Below, piece after piece: positions 1 to 7,426 of a stretch of 64,000 bases of DNA (within the stretch, counting starts at the first letter, position 1; every line of letters begins with the position of its first letter). Made by a program: the position numbers and the translations under genes. Under the pieces are notes generated by a model, which was given only the letters and a program-made list of their open reading frames with translations, did no database searches and was not told where the DNA came from. Origin of the DNA: Polyangium fumosum (GTDB lineage: Bacteria; Myxococcota_A; Polyangia; Polyangiales; Polyangiaceae); contig NZ_SSMQ01000021.1 of NCBI RefSeq assembly GCF_005144585.1, positions 1-64,000 on the forward strand, in the 5' to 3' direction.

Positions 1-65
1 CGGCCTGGAACGCCTAGCTCCCGCAGCAGAGATGCTGCGCGTCCTCAGGGAGAATGGGCTCGTAA

Positions 66-149
66 GATGAGACCAGTGCTCAGGGCCGTGCCTGGTCCGG
101 GGTGAAGGGGGCGGACAGCCCCCTTCTGGGGTGCGGGGCAACGCCCCGC
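66..149 (+). repeat. Structured intergenic repeat, copy A (partial)
   Basis: This is one of seven copies of a GC-rich multi-hairpin repeat. In repeat orientation the family carries hairpins H1 to H4. Copy A keeps H3 at 104-126 (arms GAAGGGGGC and GCCCCCTTC around loop GGACA) and H4 at 133-149 (arms GCGGGGC and GCCCCGC around AAC). H2 is eroded and H1 is absent. The sequence just left, 66-83, matches the tail motif found at the far end of other copies. H4 ends 8 bp from the stop codon of the minus-strand aminopeptidase gene, so it lies in that gene's 3' untranslated region. It is closest in sequence to copy C. Confidence 0.75.
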
Positions 150-157
150 GCGCTCCC

Positions 158-1492
158 CTACCCTTGCAAAAACCGCCGGTATGTCTCGATCGACCAGTGC
201 ACGTCGAGGGTCCCGCACATCTCGCGGCACGAATGCATGCTGAGCATCGGCGCGCCCACGTCGACCGTCGCGATCCCGAGCGCGGCCGCCGTGATCGGGC
301 CGATCGTGCTGCCGCAGGGCAGGTCCGAGCGGACCACGAACTTCTGCGCCGGATAGCCGACGTCGCGGCAGAGCTCCTCGAACACCGCCGCCGTGCCGCC
401 GTCCGTCGCGTAGGACTGATTGACGTTCGATTTGATGACGAGGCCCTTGTTCAACATGGGCTGGTGCTGCGGCTCGTGCTGGTCGGCGTAATTCGGGTGC
501 AGCGCGTGCGACATGTCCGCGCTGACCAGGAACGAGCGCGCGAGCGCCCGCTGCAAGCCCTGCGGCTCGTGGTGAGGGTAGGCCTCGAGGATCCGCGCGA
601 TCGTGTCCTTGAGGACCGTGCCGGCCGCGCCCGCGGCGCTGCGGCTGCCGCACTCTTCGTGATCGTAAAGCACGATCATACGGGTCGAGGCGCCGGGGCC
701 ACACGCGGCGGCGAGCGCCGCCGTGCCCGCGTGACAGCTCGCCAGGTTGTCCAGGCGCGCCGAGAGGACGAACTCTTGCGACAGGCCGGCGATCGCGGCC
801 TTGGCCGTGTCGTAGAGGCAGAGATCGTAGCCGAGGATCGCGTCGGGCCGCTCGTCGAGCTCGCGGGCCACGAGGGCGCGCACGTCGGGCGCGGCGCCGA
901 GGCCGACGACCGGGACCAGGTGCTTCTGCTCGTTCAGGACGAGCCCTTCCTTGTTGACCGTGCGATTGAGGTGAATCGCGAGGTTCGGCACGCGGGCCAC
1001 GGCGCGGCCGAGGTCGACGAGGCGCGAAGCGGGCCGCTCGCCCTTGCGCTGGCAGAAGACGCGGCCGGCGATGGAGAGATCGCGGTCGAGCCAGGTCGAG
1101 AGGAGCACGCCGCCGTAGATCTCGACGCCGAGCTCCTGGTAGCCGGAGCGCGCGAGATCGGCGTTGGGCTTGACGCGGAGGTTCGGCGAGTCGGTGTGGG
1201 CGCCGATCAGGCGGAAGCCGCCGAGCGCGGGGTGCTCGTCGCCGACGACGAAGGCGACGAGGGTCCCGGCGCGGAGGAAATAACGGCGATCGCCGGGCGC
1301 GAGGTGCCAGGCGTCGTGCTCGGAGAGCGCGGAGAACCCCTGCGCGGAGAGCCGCCGCGCGGCCTCCTCGGCGGCGTGGTAGGGGCTCGGGGCGTGATCG
1401 AGGAAGGCGCAGAGATCACGGGCCGCGGCGAGGCCCTGGGCGCGGAGGTCGCCCTCGCTGGCTTGCAGAAGAAGCGTGTCGGTCATGCTCAT
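158..1492 (-). CDS. M18 family aminopeptidase
   Basis: This encodes a zinc-dependent aminopeptidase of peptidase family M18 (aspartyl aminopeptidase/ApeB type), which removes N-terminal residues from peptides in the cytoplasm. The protein is 444 aa, normal for the family. Family landmarks are present: the IGAHTDSPNLRVKP segment with the first metal-binding His, the paired acidic motif DHEECGS, the DMSHALHPNY segment, and the C-terminal MHSCREMCG with the last metal-ligand His. The open frame continues upstream to 1570, but those residues are Arg/Pro-rich and unlike the family, so the start is placed at the ATG at 1492; a second ATG lies at 1486 and neither has a strong ribosome site. Repeat copy A begins 8 bp after the stop codon. 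Confidence 0.93.
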   Translation of the reverse strand: MSMTDTLLLQASEGDLRAQGLAAARDLCAFLDHAPSPYHAAEEAARRLSAQGFSALSEHDAWHLAPGDRRYFLRAGTLVAFVVGDEHPALGGFRLIGAHTDSPNLRVKPNADLARSGYQELGVEIYGGVLLSTWLDRDLSIAGRVFCQRKGERPASRLVDLGRAVARVPNLAIHLNRTVNKEGLVLNEQKHLVPVVGLGAAPDVRALVARELDERPDAILGYDLCLYDTAKAAIAGLSQEFVLSARLDNLASCHAGTAALAAACGPGASTRMIVLYDHEECGSRSAAGAAGTVLKDTIARILEAYPHHEPQGLQRALARSFLVSADMSHALHPNYADQHEPQHQPMLNKGLVIKSNVNQSYATDGGTAAVFEELCRDVGYPAQKFVVRSDLPCGSTIGPITAAALGIATVDVGAPMLSMHSCREMCGTLDVHWSIETYRRFLQG

Positions 1493-1647
1493 GGGCGGGG
1501 GCGATGGTAGCAGGCGAAGCGCGCGGCGGAAGCCACTTCGGCCATCGCCCCCGGCGTAGTCTTCGAGCATGACGCACGCGGCGTCGGCGAGGAGGCCGCC
1601 GCGGCACGGCCCAGCACCGTACGAACCGCTTCTATGAGATGAAAAGC

Positions 1648-3114
1648 TCAGTCTCCGCCGGGCGCATCACGCCGCACGAAGACACGAAAGGGGGGCGAGA
1701 GTTCCTCGTACCTCTCGCTCGCCTCGTCGATGTCCTCCTGCATGACGAGGCGCAGGCGTCCCACGACATCTCGATCGCTTTCAGCATTCAGGTCGCGCAC
1801 CGCCTCGCGTGCAACCTCGGGGTCGATACGCCAGAGCACCCGCGCTGCCCCCGCGCGCACCGCTGCGAAAGCCGCAGGATCCCCGATCGTCTCGGCGAGG
1901 TCTCGACGGTCGAGCGGCACTCCCCGATAGGGCTCGCTCTCCCGCGCACGGACCGACGCGTCGAGTCGCGTCAGCCATGCTCGTACTGGCTCGTGCTTGC
2001 CACGCGAAAGCGCTGCGATCCGCGCGGGCACCTCGGAAGGCGCATCGGCGGCCCCCTCCGCGACCCGCGCCCCTGCGAGGAGGTGGGCCGAAACGTGCGC
2101 GCGCTCCTCTGCCGAGAGTCCCGGCAGTCGGATCTCGAGCGTCGCGCCTGTGCCGGCGAGTACGAGCTCGAGCCCGCGCCGACCGACCTTCACGGCGTCG
2201 ATGTCGCGGTATGGGATGCGCAATCCATCGCCTGTACGGAGCTCGGTTGCTCCGAGGACGAGCGGCGCGACGCGCGCATGGTGGCCGAAGAAGCGAAGCA
2301 CGAGGCTCAAAATGGCGCAGGCGAATGCACCCAGCAAGTAGACGATGGCCATGGACGGCCACCAGAGCCCGACGACGCCCATGAATGAATGATGTTCGAA
2401 TGTGCCCAGATGGCACACGAACGCCACGCCGCACAACATGAGCCCGATGCCGCGCACGCCGAGCTCGATGGCCTGACGGATCGTATCGCGCGCGCCCCGG
2501 GCCCCGGGGATCTCGAGCGCGGCCCCCGGATCCGCCGCGGGACCGGCGAGCGCATACATGATGGCCCGGGCGTCCTCTTCGCGCTCGATCTCGAGAAACA
2601 CCGGCGGCCCGTGCCTGCGCGCGATGATCACGCTGGTCCCCTCGAGGGCCCTCGCCGCGCGCACGGCCTTCACCTCTCCGCGTCCGATGCGCTCCCGCAG
2701 GAGGCCTCGCCCATTCACCTCGACGAGCCCCGGCCGGATCCGAAGCCGTGCGACGCGCGAGCGCCTCCTGCCCAACACCCATGGCCACACGAGCGCGAGC
2801 ACGCTCAAGAGCACGAGCAAAGGCCTGTATGTATGGGTGCAATAATGGGTCCTGAACGGCGGCAGGTCGCAGAACCATTCCCCGAGCGGCGTATAGAAGG
2901 AGCCCAGGCCGAGCACCGGGAGGAGCGGCCCGACCAGCGCGCGGCCGAAGCGGCGCCACCCGGCCCCCTCTGCGTCGTGCACCTTCGCGCCTGGGAAGGG
3001 CGCGGCATCCGGTTCCTGCGCATTCCGCCCCTCGCGTCGCGCCTCCGGCCCCGGAGCCGGCTCGGGCCGCGAAGGTGCGCTCGGCTCGTCCCTTGGTCGC
3101 TCTCTCATCGGCAT
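1648..3114 (-). CDS. Hypothetical multi-pass membrane protein
   Basis: I do not recognise a family. The protein is 488 aa. The first 50 or so residues are Arg/Pro/Glu-rich and charged. Two hydrophobic segments follow (around LLVLLSVLALVWPWVLG), then a soluble stretch of about 100 residues rich in beta-forming residues and resembling a PH-like or DUF-type domain. Two more membrane segments follow (GIGLMLCGVAFVC and MAIVYLLGAFACAILSLVL), then a second, similar soluble region. The two membrane-pair-plus-soluble blocks hint at an internal duplication, which is inference only. The start is uncertain: ATGs exist at 3159, 3114 and 3108, and none has a well-placed ribosome site. It stands between two genes on the same strand. 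Confidence 0.7.
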   Translation of the reverse strand: MPMRERPRDEPSAPSRPEPAPGPEARREGRNAQEPDAAPFPGAKVHDAEGAGWRRFGRALVGPLLPVLGLGSFYTPLGEWFCDLPPFRTHYCTHTYRPLLVLLSVLALVWPWVLGRRRSRVARLRIRPGLVEVNGRGLLRERIGRGEVKAVRAARALEGTSVIIARRHGPPVFLEIEREEDARAIMYALAGPAADPGAALEIPGARGARDTIRQAIELGVRGIGLMLCGVAFVCHLGTFEHHSFMGVVGLWWPSMAIVYLLGAFACAILSLVLRFFGHHARVAPLVLGATELRTGDGLRIPYRDIDAVKVGRRGLELVLAGTGATLEIRLPGLSAEERAHVSAHLLAGARVAEGAADAPSEVPARIAALSRGKHEPVRAWLTRLDASVRARESEPYRGVPLDRRDLAETIGDPAAFAAVRAGAARVLWRIDPEVAREAVRDLNAESDRDVVGRLRLVMQEDIDEASERYEELSPPFRVFVRRDAPGGD

Positions 3115-3163
3115 TAGAATCGTCGAATGGTCTCTCCGAAACGTCGGACGGCGGCGCATGGAT

Positions 3164-4645
3164 CTAGCGGGGATAAATCACGTGTCCGCCTCCCTCGAAC
3201 TGGATCATGTTGTCGGTCGATCCGTAGTTGGTGCGCTGGGGCAAGCCGAAGCCGATCCGCAACGGATTGAGGTAAGCCTCGATCTTGCCAGGGCCAGGCT
3301 CCCTGTCATCGTCCTTGTCGGCTTTGATCTCCAGAGCCAGGTGCAGGATCTCGTGCGTCAGCCGCCAGAATCCGTTGAAGGAGAGCGCTACGCTGGCGTC
3401 ACTCTCCGTTGTTTTCGTGTAATCCTTCACGTTGACTTGAATCTCGTCTGGCCCGATCATGGTAGACACCGCTTCCGCGCCCCGCGCTCTCGCCTTGGTC
3501 ATTTCCACGACATCGACGTTCTTCTTTTTGAGGTACGAGAGTACGGCGTCGCGCACCGTCACCCATTTCGACAGCGCGTCCGCCTTCGCCTCGTCGCGCG
3601 TCTTCTTGGGTCTGTGTAGCTGGGGCTCCGGAACGGCGTAATAAGCATCGTAATTTTTGGAGAAGAGGTCCGTGATCTCGCGCTGCCGTTCCACATCGAT
3701 CTCCGGATCGGTCAGAATGGCGGTCTGTCCCTCATTCTCCAAGGTGTACGTGACGCCGATCGCCAGGTACTGCCGCAGACCGCGGATGAAATGCATGAAC
3801 TGCGCGTTGATTTTTTTCTGCATGCCTCCCGTGAATCTGACCGTTCGCTGCAGGCTCTGGCTGACCCCAGGCTTCACCTGGGCAGGAGCCTTCCGCTGGG
3901 CTCGATGCCCAGCCACCGCGGCATGGGCGGCGGCGTCGGCCGCAAGCTCGTGCGCATCCCCAGGACGACTGACGCCGGGAGGCGCCCTCCCCGCAGCCTG
4001 TTCGACCACGTGGGCGACCTCATGAGCCATCAAGTGCTCGCCTGTCGCCGTTCCAGGTTGGTACGCCCCCGACGCCAGGTAGATATCGGTCCCGCTCGCA
4101 AAGGCCAGAGCCTCGGCAGCGTTGGCCATCGCCGCAGCCTCCGGATCCGCGTGGACGCGCACGGCGCCGAGGTCGACGCGAAAGGACTGCTCGAACCGGT
4201 GCCGGAGCGGCGGAGGCAGCGGCTGTCCCTGGCCTTGCCGTGATGCCACCCGCTGCAGCACCGGGCCGATGGCGCCGGTGTGCAGCTCGGCGGGCGCCCC
4301 CATCTCCGCTGACCCGAGGCCTCTCCCCGCCGACAGCGTTCCAGGGGCCTGCTCTCCCATCACGTTGGCAGCCGTGGACGGCGCCGTTTCATTCGCTCGC
4401 CCCGAGGTACGCGAAGCCCCTTGTGGGAAGATGGGAATCTCGGCGAGCGACCGTCGCCAAGGAGCGGACGGCAACAGATCCCCCGCGTCGTGATGCTCCG
4501 CGTCTCCGGCCTCGCGCCCCATCGAGGAGGCTCCGTTCGAAAGCCATTGGGTCATCCTCGCGGCCGAAGGGAAACGCTGTCGTGTGGGCCTCGGGGTCGG
4601 ATGGCGCGGCTCGAAACGGCGCTGCCTGCTATCGAACGTGGTCAT
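3164..4645 (-). CDS. DUF4157 protein with a second HExxH motif
   Basis: The protein is 493 aa. Residues about 147-245 match the DUF4157 (eCIS-core) domain: an LPPPLRHRFEQSF start, a GAVRVHADPEA strand, and HEVAH at 208-212 followed by a HELAAD segment. DUF4157 is known from effectors of extracellular contractile injection systems and is often fused to a C-terminal toxin. Here the C-terminal half carries its own zinc-protease-like motif, HEILH at 431-435, followed by an acidic stretch. The first 145 residues are low-complexity. The start at 4645 has an excellent ribosome site (GGAGG, 7-nt spacing) and overlaps by ATGA the stop of the reading frame upstream. No contractile-sheath or tube genes are in the window, so its delivery route is unknown. 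Confidence 0.8.
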   Translation of the reverse strand: MTTFDSRQRRFEPRHPTPRPTRQRFPSAARMTQWLSNGASSMGREAGDAEHHDAGDLLPSAPWRRSLAEIPIFPQGASRTSGRANETAPSTAANVMGEQAPGTLSAGRGLGSAEMGAPAELHTGAIGPVLQRVASRQGQGQPLPPPLRHRFEQSFRVDLGAVRVHADPEAAAMANAAEALAFASGTDIYLASGAYQPGTATGEHLMAHEVAHVVEQAAGRAPPGVSRPGDAHELAADAAAHAAVAGHRAQRKAPAQVKPGVSQSLQRTVRFTGGMQKKINAQFMHFIRGLRQYLAIGVTYTLENEGQTAILTDPEIDVERQREITDLFSKNYDAYYAVPEPQLHRPKKTRDEAKADALSKWVTVRDAVLSYLKKKNVDVVEMTKARARGAEAVSTMIGPDEIQVNVKDYTKTTESDASVALSFNGFWRLTHEILHLALEIKADKDDDREPGPGKIEAYLNPLRIGFGLPQRTNYGSTDNMIQFEGGGHVIYPR

Positions 4646-5090
4646 GGAAGAGCCTCCTCGTCGATCAAGCAAGCGCAGTCTACATCGGAATCGAGCGCGA
4701 GGCTCTCCTTCTTGCTTGCCGCACCTGACCGAGCGACTCCTGCCGAGGTGCTGAGCGCTTGCATTCGCTCCGACGGCACATCGAGCGAGGCTGGGGACCG
4801 CCGCCGTTGTCGTGATCTCGGGCAGGTGCTCGTAGCCGTCGTATTCGAAGTCGAGGACCACCGGCCCGTTTCTGGACAGGCGCGCCAGCAGCGATGGCCT
4901 GCCGCTGCATGAATCGCCTCCGCTGCCCTCGCTGGGCATGGGGACGCCGGCGCTCCCATTCGAGTCGTCTACGAGCGAGCCAAAGGGCAACACAGGGGGA
5001 AACCCGTAGGACGATGTGCCCTCTCCCATGGCCCGCGTCGAGCGTCGCGCGGGCGAGGCAGCCGTCCCCCTCGGCCTGCCGCGTGACCAT
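4642..5090 (-). pseudogene. Frame-broken small gene upstream of DUF4157 gene
   Basis: No intact gene covers this stretch, yet it has coding character in successive minus-strand frames. A GTC/GCC-rich segment begins at an ATG at 5090 (MVTRQAEGDGCLAR). A second frame around 4960-4810 reads like real protein (VVLDFEYDGYEHLPEI) with strongly G/C third positions. A third frame from about 4790 ends in a TGA that overlaps the DUF4157 start as ATGA. The simplest reading is a small gene of about 140-150 codons, translationally coupled to the DUF4157 gene and broken by two frameshifts. Sequencing indels would give the same picture. I recognise no family. Confidence 0.4.
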
Positions 5091-5133
5091 CGGCCCGAGG
5101 GGGACGAGCTTCCTGCACCTTACCGACAGAGCG

Positions 5134-6045
5134 TCAGAGCGGGCAGTTGGGCCAGCCGATCGCGCCCGGATTGACCCACTGACACACGTGGCCGAGCTGC
5201 TGCATCGCCCAGTTGCAGCAATACGAGATCGTGCCATTGGCGGCCACGGTCGCGGTGCAGGAGTCGGGGATCTTGAAGGCCTGTCCGCAGCCCCAGCCCG
5301 ATCGATAGATGCCGTCCGTGTCCTGCTGGGGAGCCGACGCCCACACGAGGTTCCACGCGTTTTCGGGCTTCGAGGAATAACCGGAGGCTTGGGGGTTGGC
5401 GAAGTCCCAGACGACCTTGCCAGGGCCCCAGGCCTCGCGGACGCAAAGGCCGAGCGGGATGATATCGTCCTCGCCGGCGTACAGAATCCCGGCCGGCGAA
5501 CCGATGGCGCTCGCCTGGGAGGCGACGGCGTCCTCGTCGACGATGGCGAAGGCCTCGCCCGCGTGGAGGACCGCGCCCGACATCTCCTTGAAGGAGTTCT
5601 TCAGCTCCTCGACGCCGCCCTCGGGCAGCGTGGCGATACGCTGCCGGTCGACCTCGGCGCCGTCGACCTTCCCGATGACGAAGCTCTCGTCGACCGTATC
5701 CGCCGCGAGGATGGCCGGAAGTCGCACGACGTCGCCGGGACCGGCGACGAGCGAGCGAGACGTGGAGCCGTCGGCGAAGGTCGATCGACCCTCGATGGTG
5801 AGCTCCAGGGAGACCTCCCGATCCGCCCGAACGAGGAACCCATCCATCTCCGGAGACGTGTGACCGACCTCGATGAGCAGCGTTCCTTCGAGCGCTCGTT
5901 CCACGGAAGCCTCTGCGTGTCCCCCCTCGAGGGGCACCGCGTCGGTCGTGGGCCCTCCCACCTCCGAACAACCCATGATGCCTGTGATGGCCTGGAAGCC
6001 CAACAACGAGGCGACGACGACCCCAGAACAACGTGCGATCTGCAT
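5134..6045 (-). CDS. Putative secreted lipoprotein, unknown function
   Basis: The protein is 303 aa. The N-terminus (MQIARCSGVVVASLLGF...) is a signal peptide ending in a lipobox-like IMGC at about residues 23-26, so it is probably exported and lipidated. The rest is soluble, with no family I recognise. The last 90 residues contain six cysteines, including a CC pair in SYCCNWAMQQ, and many Trp/Gly residues, which suggests a disulfide-stabilised C-terminal domain. The start at 6045 is chosen because it opens the signal peptide and has AGGAG upstream, though at a long 13-nt spacing. The longer open frame to 6591 runs through the repeat array and is not coding. Confidence 0.75.
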   Translation of the reverse strand: MQIARCSGVVVASLLGFQAITGIMGCSEVGGPTTDAVPLEGGHAEASVERALEGTLLIEVGHTSPEMDGFLVRADREVSLELTIEGRSTFADGSTSRSLVAGPGDVVRLPAILAADTVDESFVIGKVDGAEVDRQRIATLPEGGVEELKNSFKEMSGAVLHAGEAFAIVDEDAVASQASAIGSPAGILYAGEDDIIPLGLCVREAWGPGKVVWDFANPQASGYSSKPENAWNLVWASAPQQDTDGIYRSGWGCGQAFKIPDSCTATVAANGTISYCCNWAMQQLGHVCQWVNPGAIGWPNCPL

Positions 6046-6260
6046 GGTTGTACGAATACTCCTGTGTCGTTGATGTTCGAGTGCTGCCAGAGGCAGCCCG
6101 TGCTGCATAGTTGCGGCGCGCCGTCCGGCACAACCATTTGCATGGGAAAGCACAAATTTGCCGGCAAGATTTTGACGGTATGACGTGGGAGCCCGAAGCC
6201 CTCCTGCTCCTCGCGCGTGACAAGATGCGCTCCACAGCGGATCCGAACGACCCATCGCCG
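6046..6260. other. Upstream region of the lipoprotein gene
   Basis: No gene is seen here. This stretch is less GC-rich than its surroundings, especially 6120-6180, and lies directly upstream of the minus-strand lipoprotein gene, so it probably holds its promoter. A perfect 10-bp palindrome TTGCCGGCAA lies at 6158-6167. I could not pick out a convincing -35/-10 pair. Confidence 0.4.
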
Positions 6261-6500
6261 CGCGCAACGCTTGCAAACGCCATCGGTGACGCCCCGGGGG
6301 CCGCGTGCAGCCATTGCAAGCCGCCCTCGCACCACGCCGAGAGGCGCCCGCAAGCATTGCAAGCGCCTCTCGTCCCTCGCTGAACGCCGCCTGCAAGCGT
6401 TGCAAACGCCTTTCCGTGCGCACCGAATGCCGCTTGCCAGCGTTGCAAGCCGTGATTTGCACGCGCGTATCGCGCCTTGCAATCGCTGCACGCGGGTCTT
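6261..6500 (+). repeat. Six-unit 43-bp direct repeat array (GCAAGC pairs)
   Basis: Six units start at 6261, 6304, 6347, 6390, 6433 and 6476, exactly 43 bp apart. The first 21 or so bases of each unit are conserved and the last 22 vary. The conserved part is a direct repeat of GCAAGC separated by NTT (for example GCAAGCATTGCAAGC in unit 3), and the hexamer TTGCAA recurs at 6271, 6314, 6357, 6400 and 6443. Unit 6 is the most diverged. The period is not a multiple of three and the conserved words are read in all frames, so the array is not protein-coding. A 43-bp spacing is about four helical turns, so all copies face the same side of DNA, as in operator clusters or iterons. Confidence 0.85.
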
Positions 6501-6533
6501 CGGACGCTCCGTGTGCCTCTTCAAAGCGCCGCG

Positions 6534-6636
6534 CCGGGGCGCTGCCCCGGGCCCCGCGGGGGCTGTTCGCCCCTCGACCCGAACCAGGCACGGCCTGGAC
6601 CGAAGGTGGAAGACCTGCGCACCGCGCAGATCTTCC
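6534..6636 (-). repeat. Structured intergenic repeat, copy B
   Basis: This is a minus-oriented copy with all four hairpins. H4 is at 6534-6550 (CCGGGGC-GCT-GCCCCGG). H3 is at 6559-6573 (GGGGC-TGTTC-GCCCC). H2 is at 6584-6598 (CCAGGC-ACG-GCCTGG). H1 is at 6608-6636 (13-bp arms around ACC with one mismatch, which is G-U on the opposite strand). The outer arms of H1 read GGAAGA/TCTTCC instead of CGATGA/TCATCG in other copies, so both sides changed together. The beta-lactamase remnant begins about 35 bp to the right. Confidence 0.85.
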
Positions 6637-6671
6637 TACACCCCAAGCCGCGCAGACCGCGCCCTCGCCGA

Positions 6672-7204
6672 CCGGACGAACGCTTCGCGATGTGCTCCAC
6701 GTTCAAATGGGCGCTCGCCGCGGCCGTCCTCGCGCGCGTCGATCACAGGCAACCATCACTCGACGAACGCGTGCCTTATGGCTCGACCGATCTGCTCGAA
6801 CACGCTCCCATCACACGCGAGCATGTCGCCGAAGGATCCATGACCATCGACGCCCTCGCGCAAGCCGCCGTCACGGTCAGCGACAACACGGCAGCCAACC
6901 TGCTGCTCGCGAAGGTGGGTGGTCCCGCAAGCTTCACGCAGTTCGTCCGTCAGCAGGGCGACGCCGTGACGCGCCTCGACCGCGACGACCCTCAACAACA
7001 ACGATCCCGGCGACCCCCGCGACACCACGTCGCCACGCGCGATGGTGGGCCTGATGCGTCAGGTCCTCTGCGCGGACGCCCTCTCGCCCGCCAGGCCGCG
7101 CCCCCCTCCTCATCGCCGCGTACATGAGCGACGGAGAAGCGGGGCTCCCCCGCCTGAAAGCGGCACACAAGGACATCGGCCGGCTGATCGCGCAGGAACT
7201 CTGA
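6672..7204 (+). pseudogene. Class A beta-lactamase remnant
   Basis: The sequence encodes recognisable pieces of a class A serine beta-lactamase. The first piece has the active-site S-x-x-K tetrad STFK (Ser codon at 6696) in a MCSTFKW context. It is followed by TIDALAQAAVTVSDNTAANL with the SDN loop at 6879-6887. Near 6985 a small deletion shifts the frame and removes the omega-loop Glu. The next frame continues as TLNNNDPGDPRDTTSPRAM and DALSPA. The KTG segment is then missing, and a last piece LLIAAYMSDGEAG resumes in yet another frame, ending at a TGA at 7204. The N-terminal signal region is also gone. It cannot make an active enzyme. Repeat copies B and C flank it in inverted orientation. 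Confidence 0.85.
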
Positions 7205-7274
7205 ATCCACCCGATCAAGTTCGAGCAGGCTCCTTGGGGATGAGCTCGCCGTCCGCGGGCAAACGCCCTTCCCT

Positions 7275-7376
7275 CGACAGCGCGCAAAGGGCGCTGTCGC
7301 CTTCGGTCCAGGCCGTGCCTGGTCCGGGGTGCAGGGGGCGGACAGCCCCCTGCTGGGGTGCGGGGCGACGCCCCGC
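7275..7376 (+). repeat. Structured intergenic repeat, copy C
   Basis: This is a plus-oriented copy. H2 is at 7308-7322 (CCAGGC-CGT-GCCTGG). H3 is at 7331-7353 (GCAGGGGGC-GGACA-GCCCCCTGC). H4 is at 7360-7376 (GCGGGGC-GAC-GCCCCGC). The usual H1 is replaced by a different perfect 9-bp hairpin at 7275-7299 (CGACAGCGC and GCGCTGTCG). Compared with copy A, the H3 arms differ at paired positions (GAAG/CTTC against GCAG/CTGC). It lies between the beta-lactamase remnant and the start of the DUF482 gene, about 50 bp from the GTG. Confidence 0.82.
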
Positions 7377-7426
7377 TCTCCACTCCCCCTTGCCAACCCC
7401 CCGTCTCCCGCCGAGGATACCGCCGA

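Noticed and set aside
6261-6500. CRISPR array
   Set aside because: Units are regular with variable parts, but the conserved part is short, degenerate and internally repeated, and no cas genes are in the window.
6305-7054. Intact plus-strand gene spanning the array and lactamase
   Set aside because: It reads through the noncoding 43-bp array and repeat copy B and is out of frame with the second half of the lactamase remnant.
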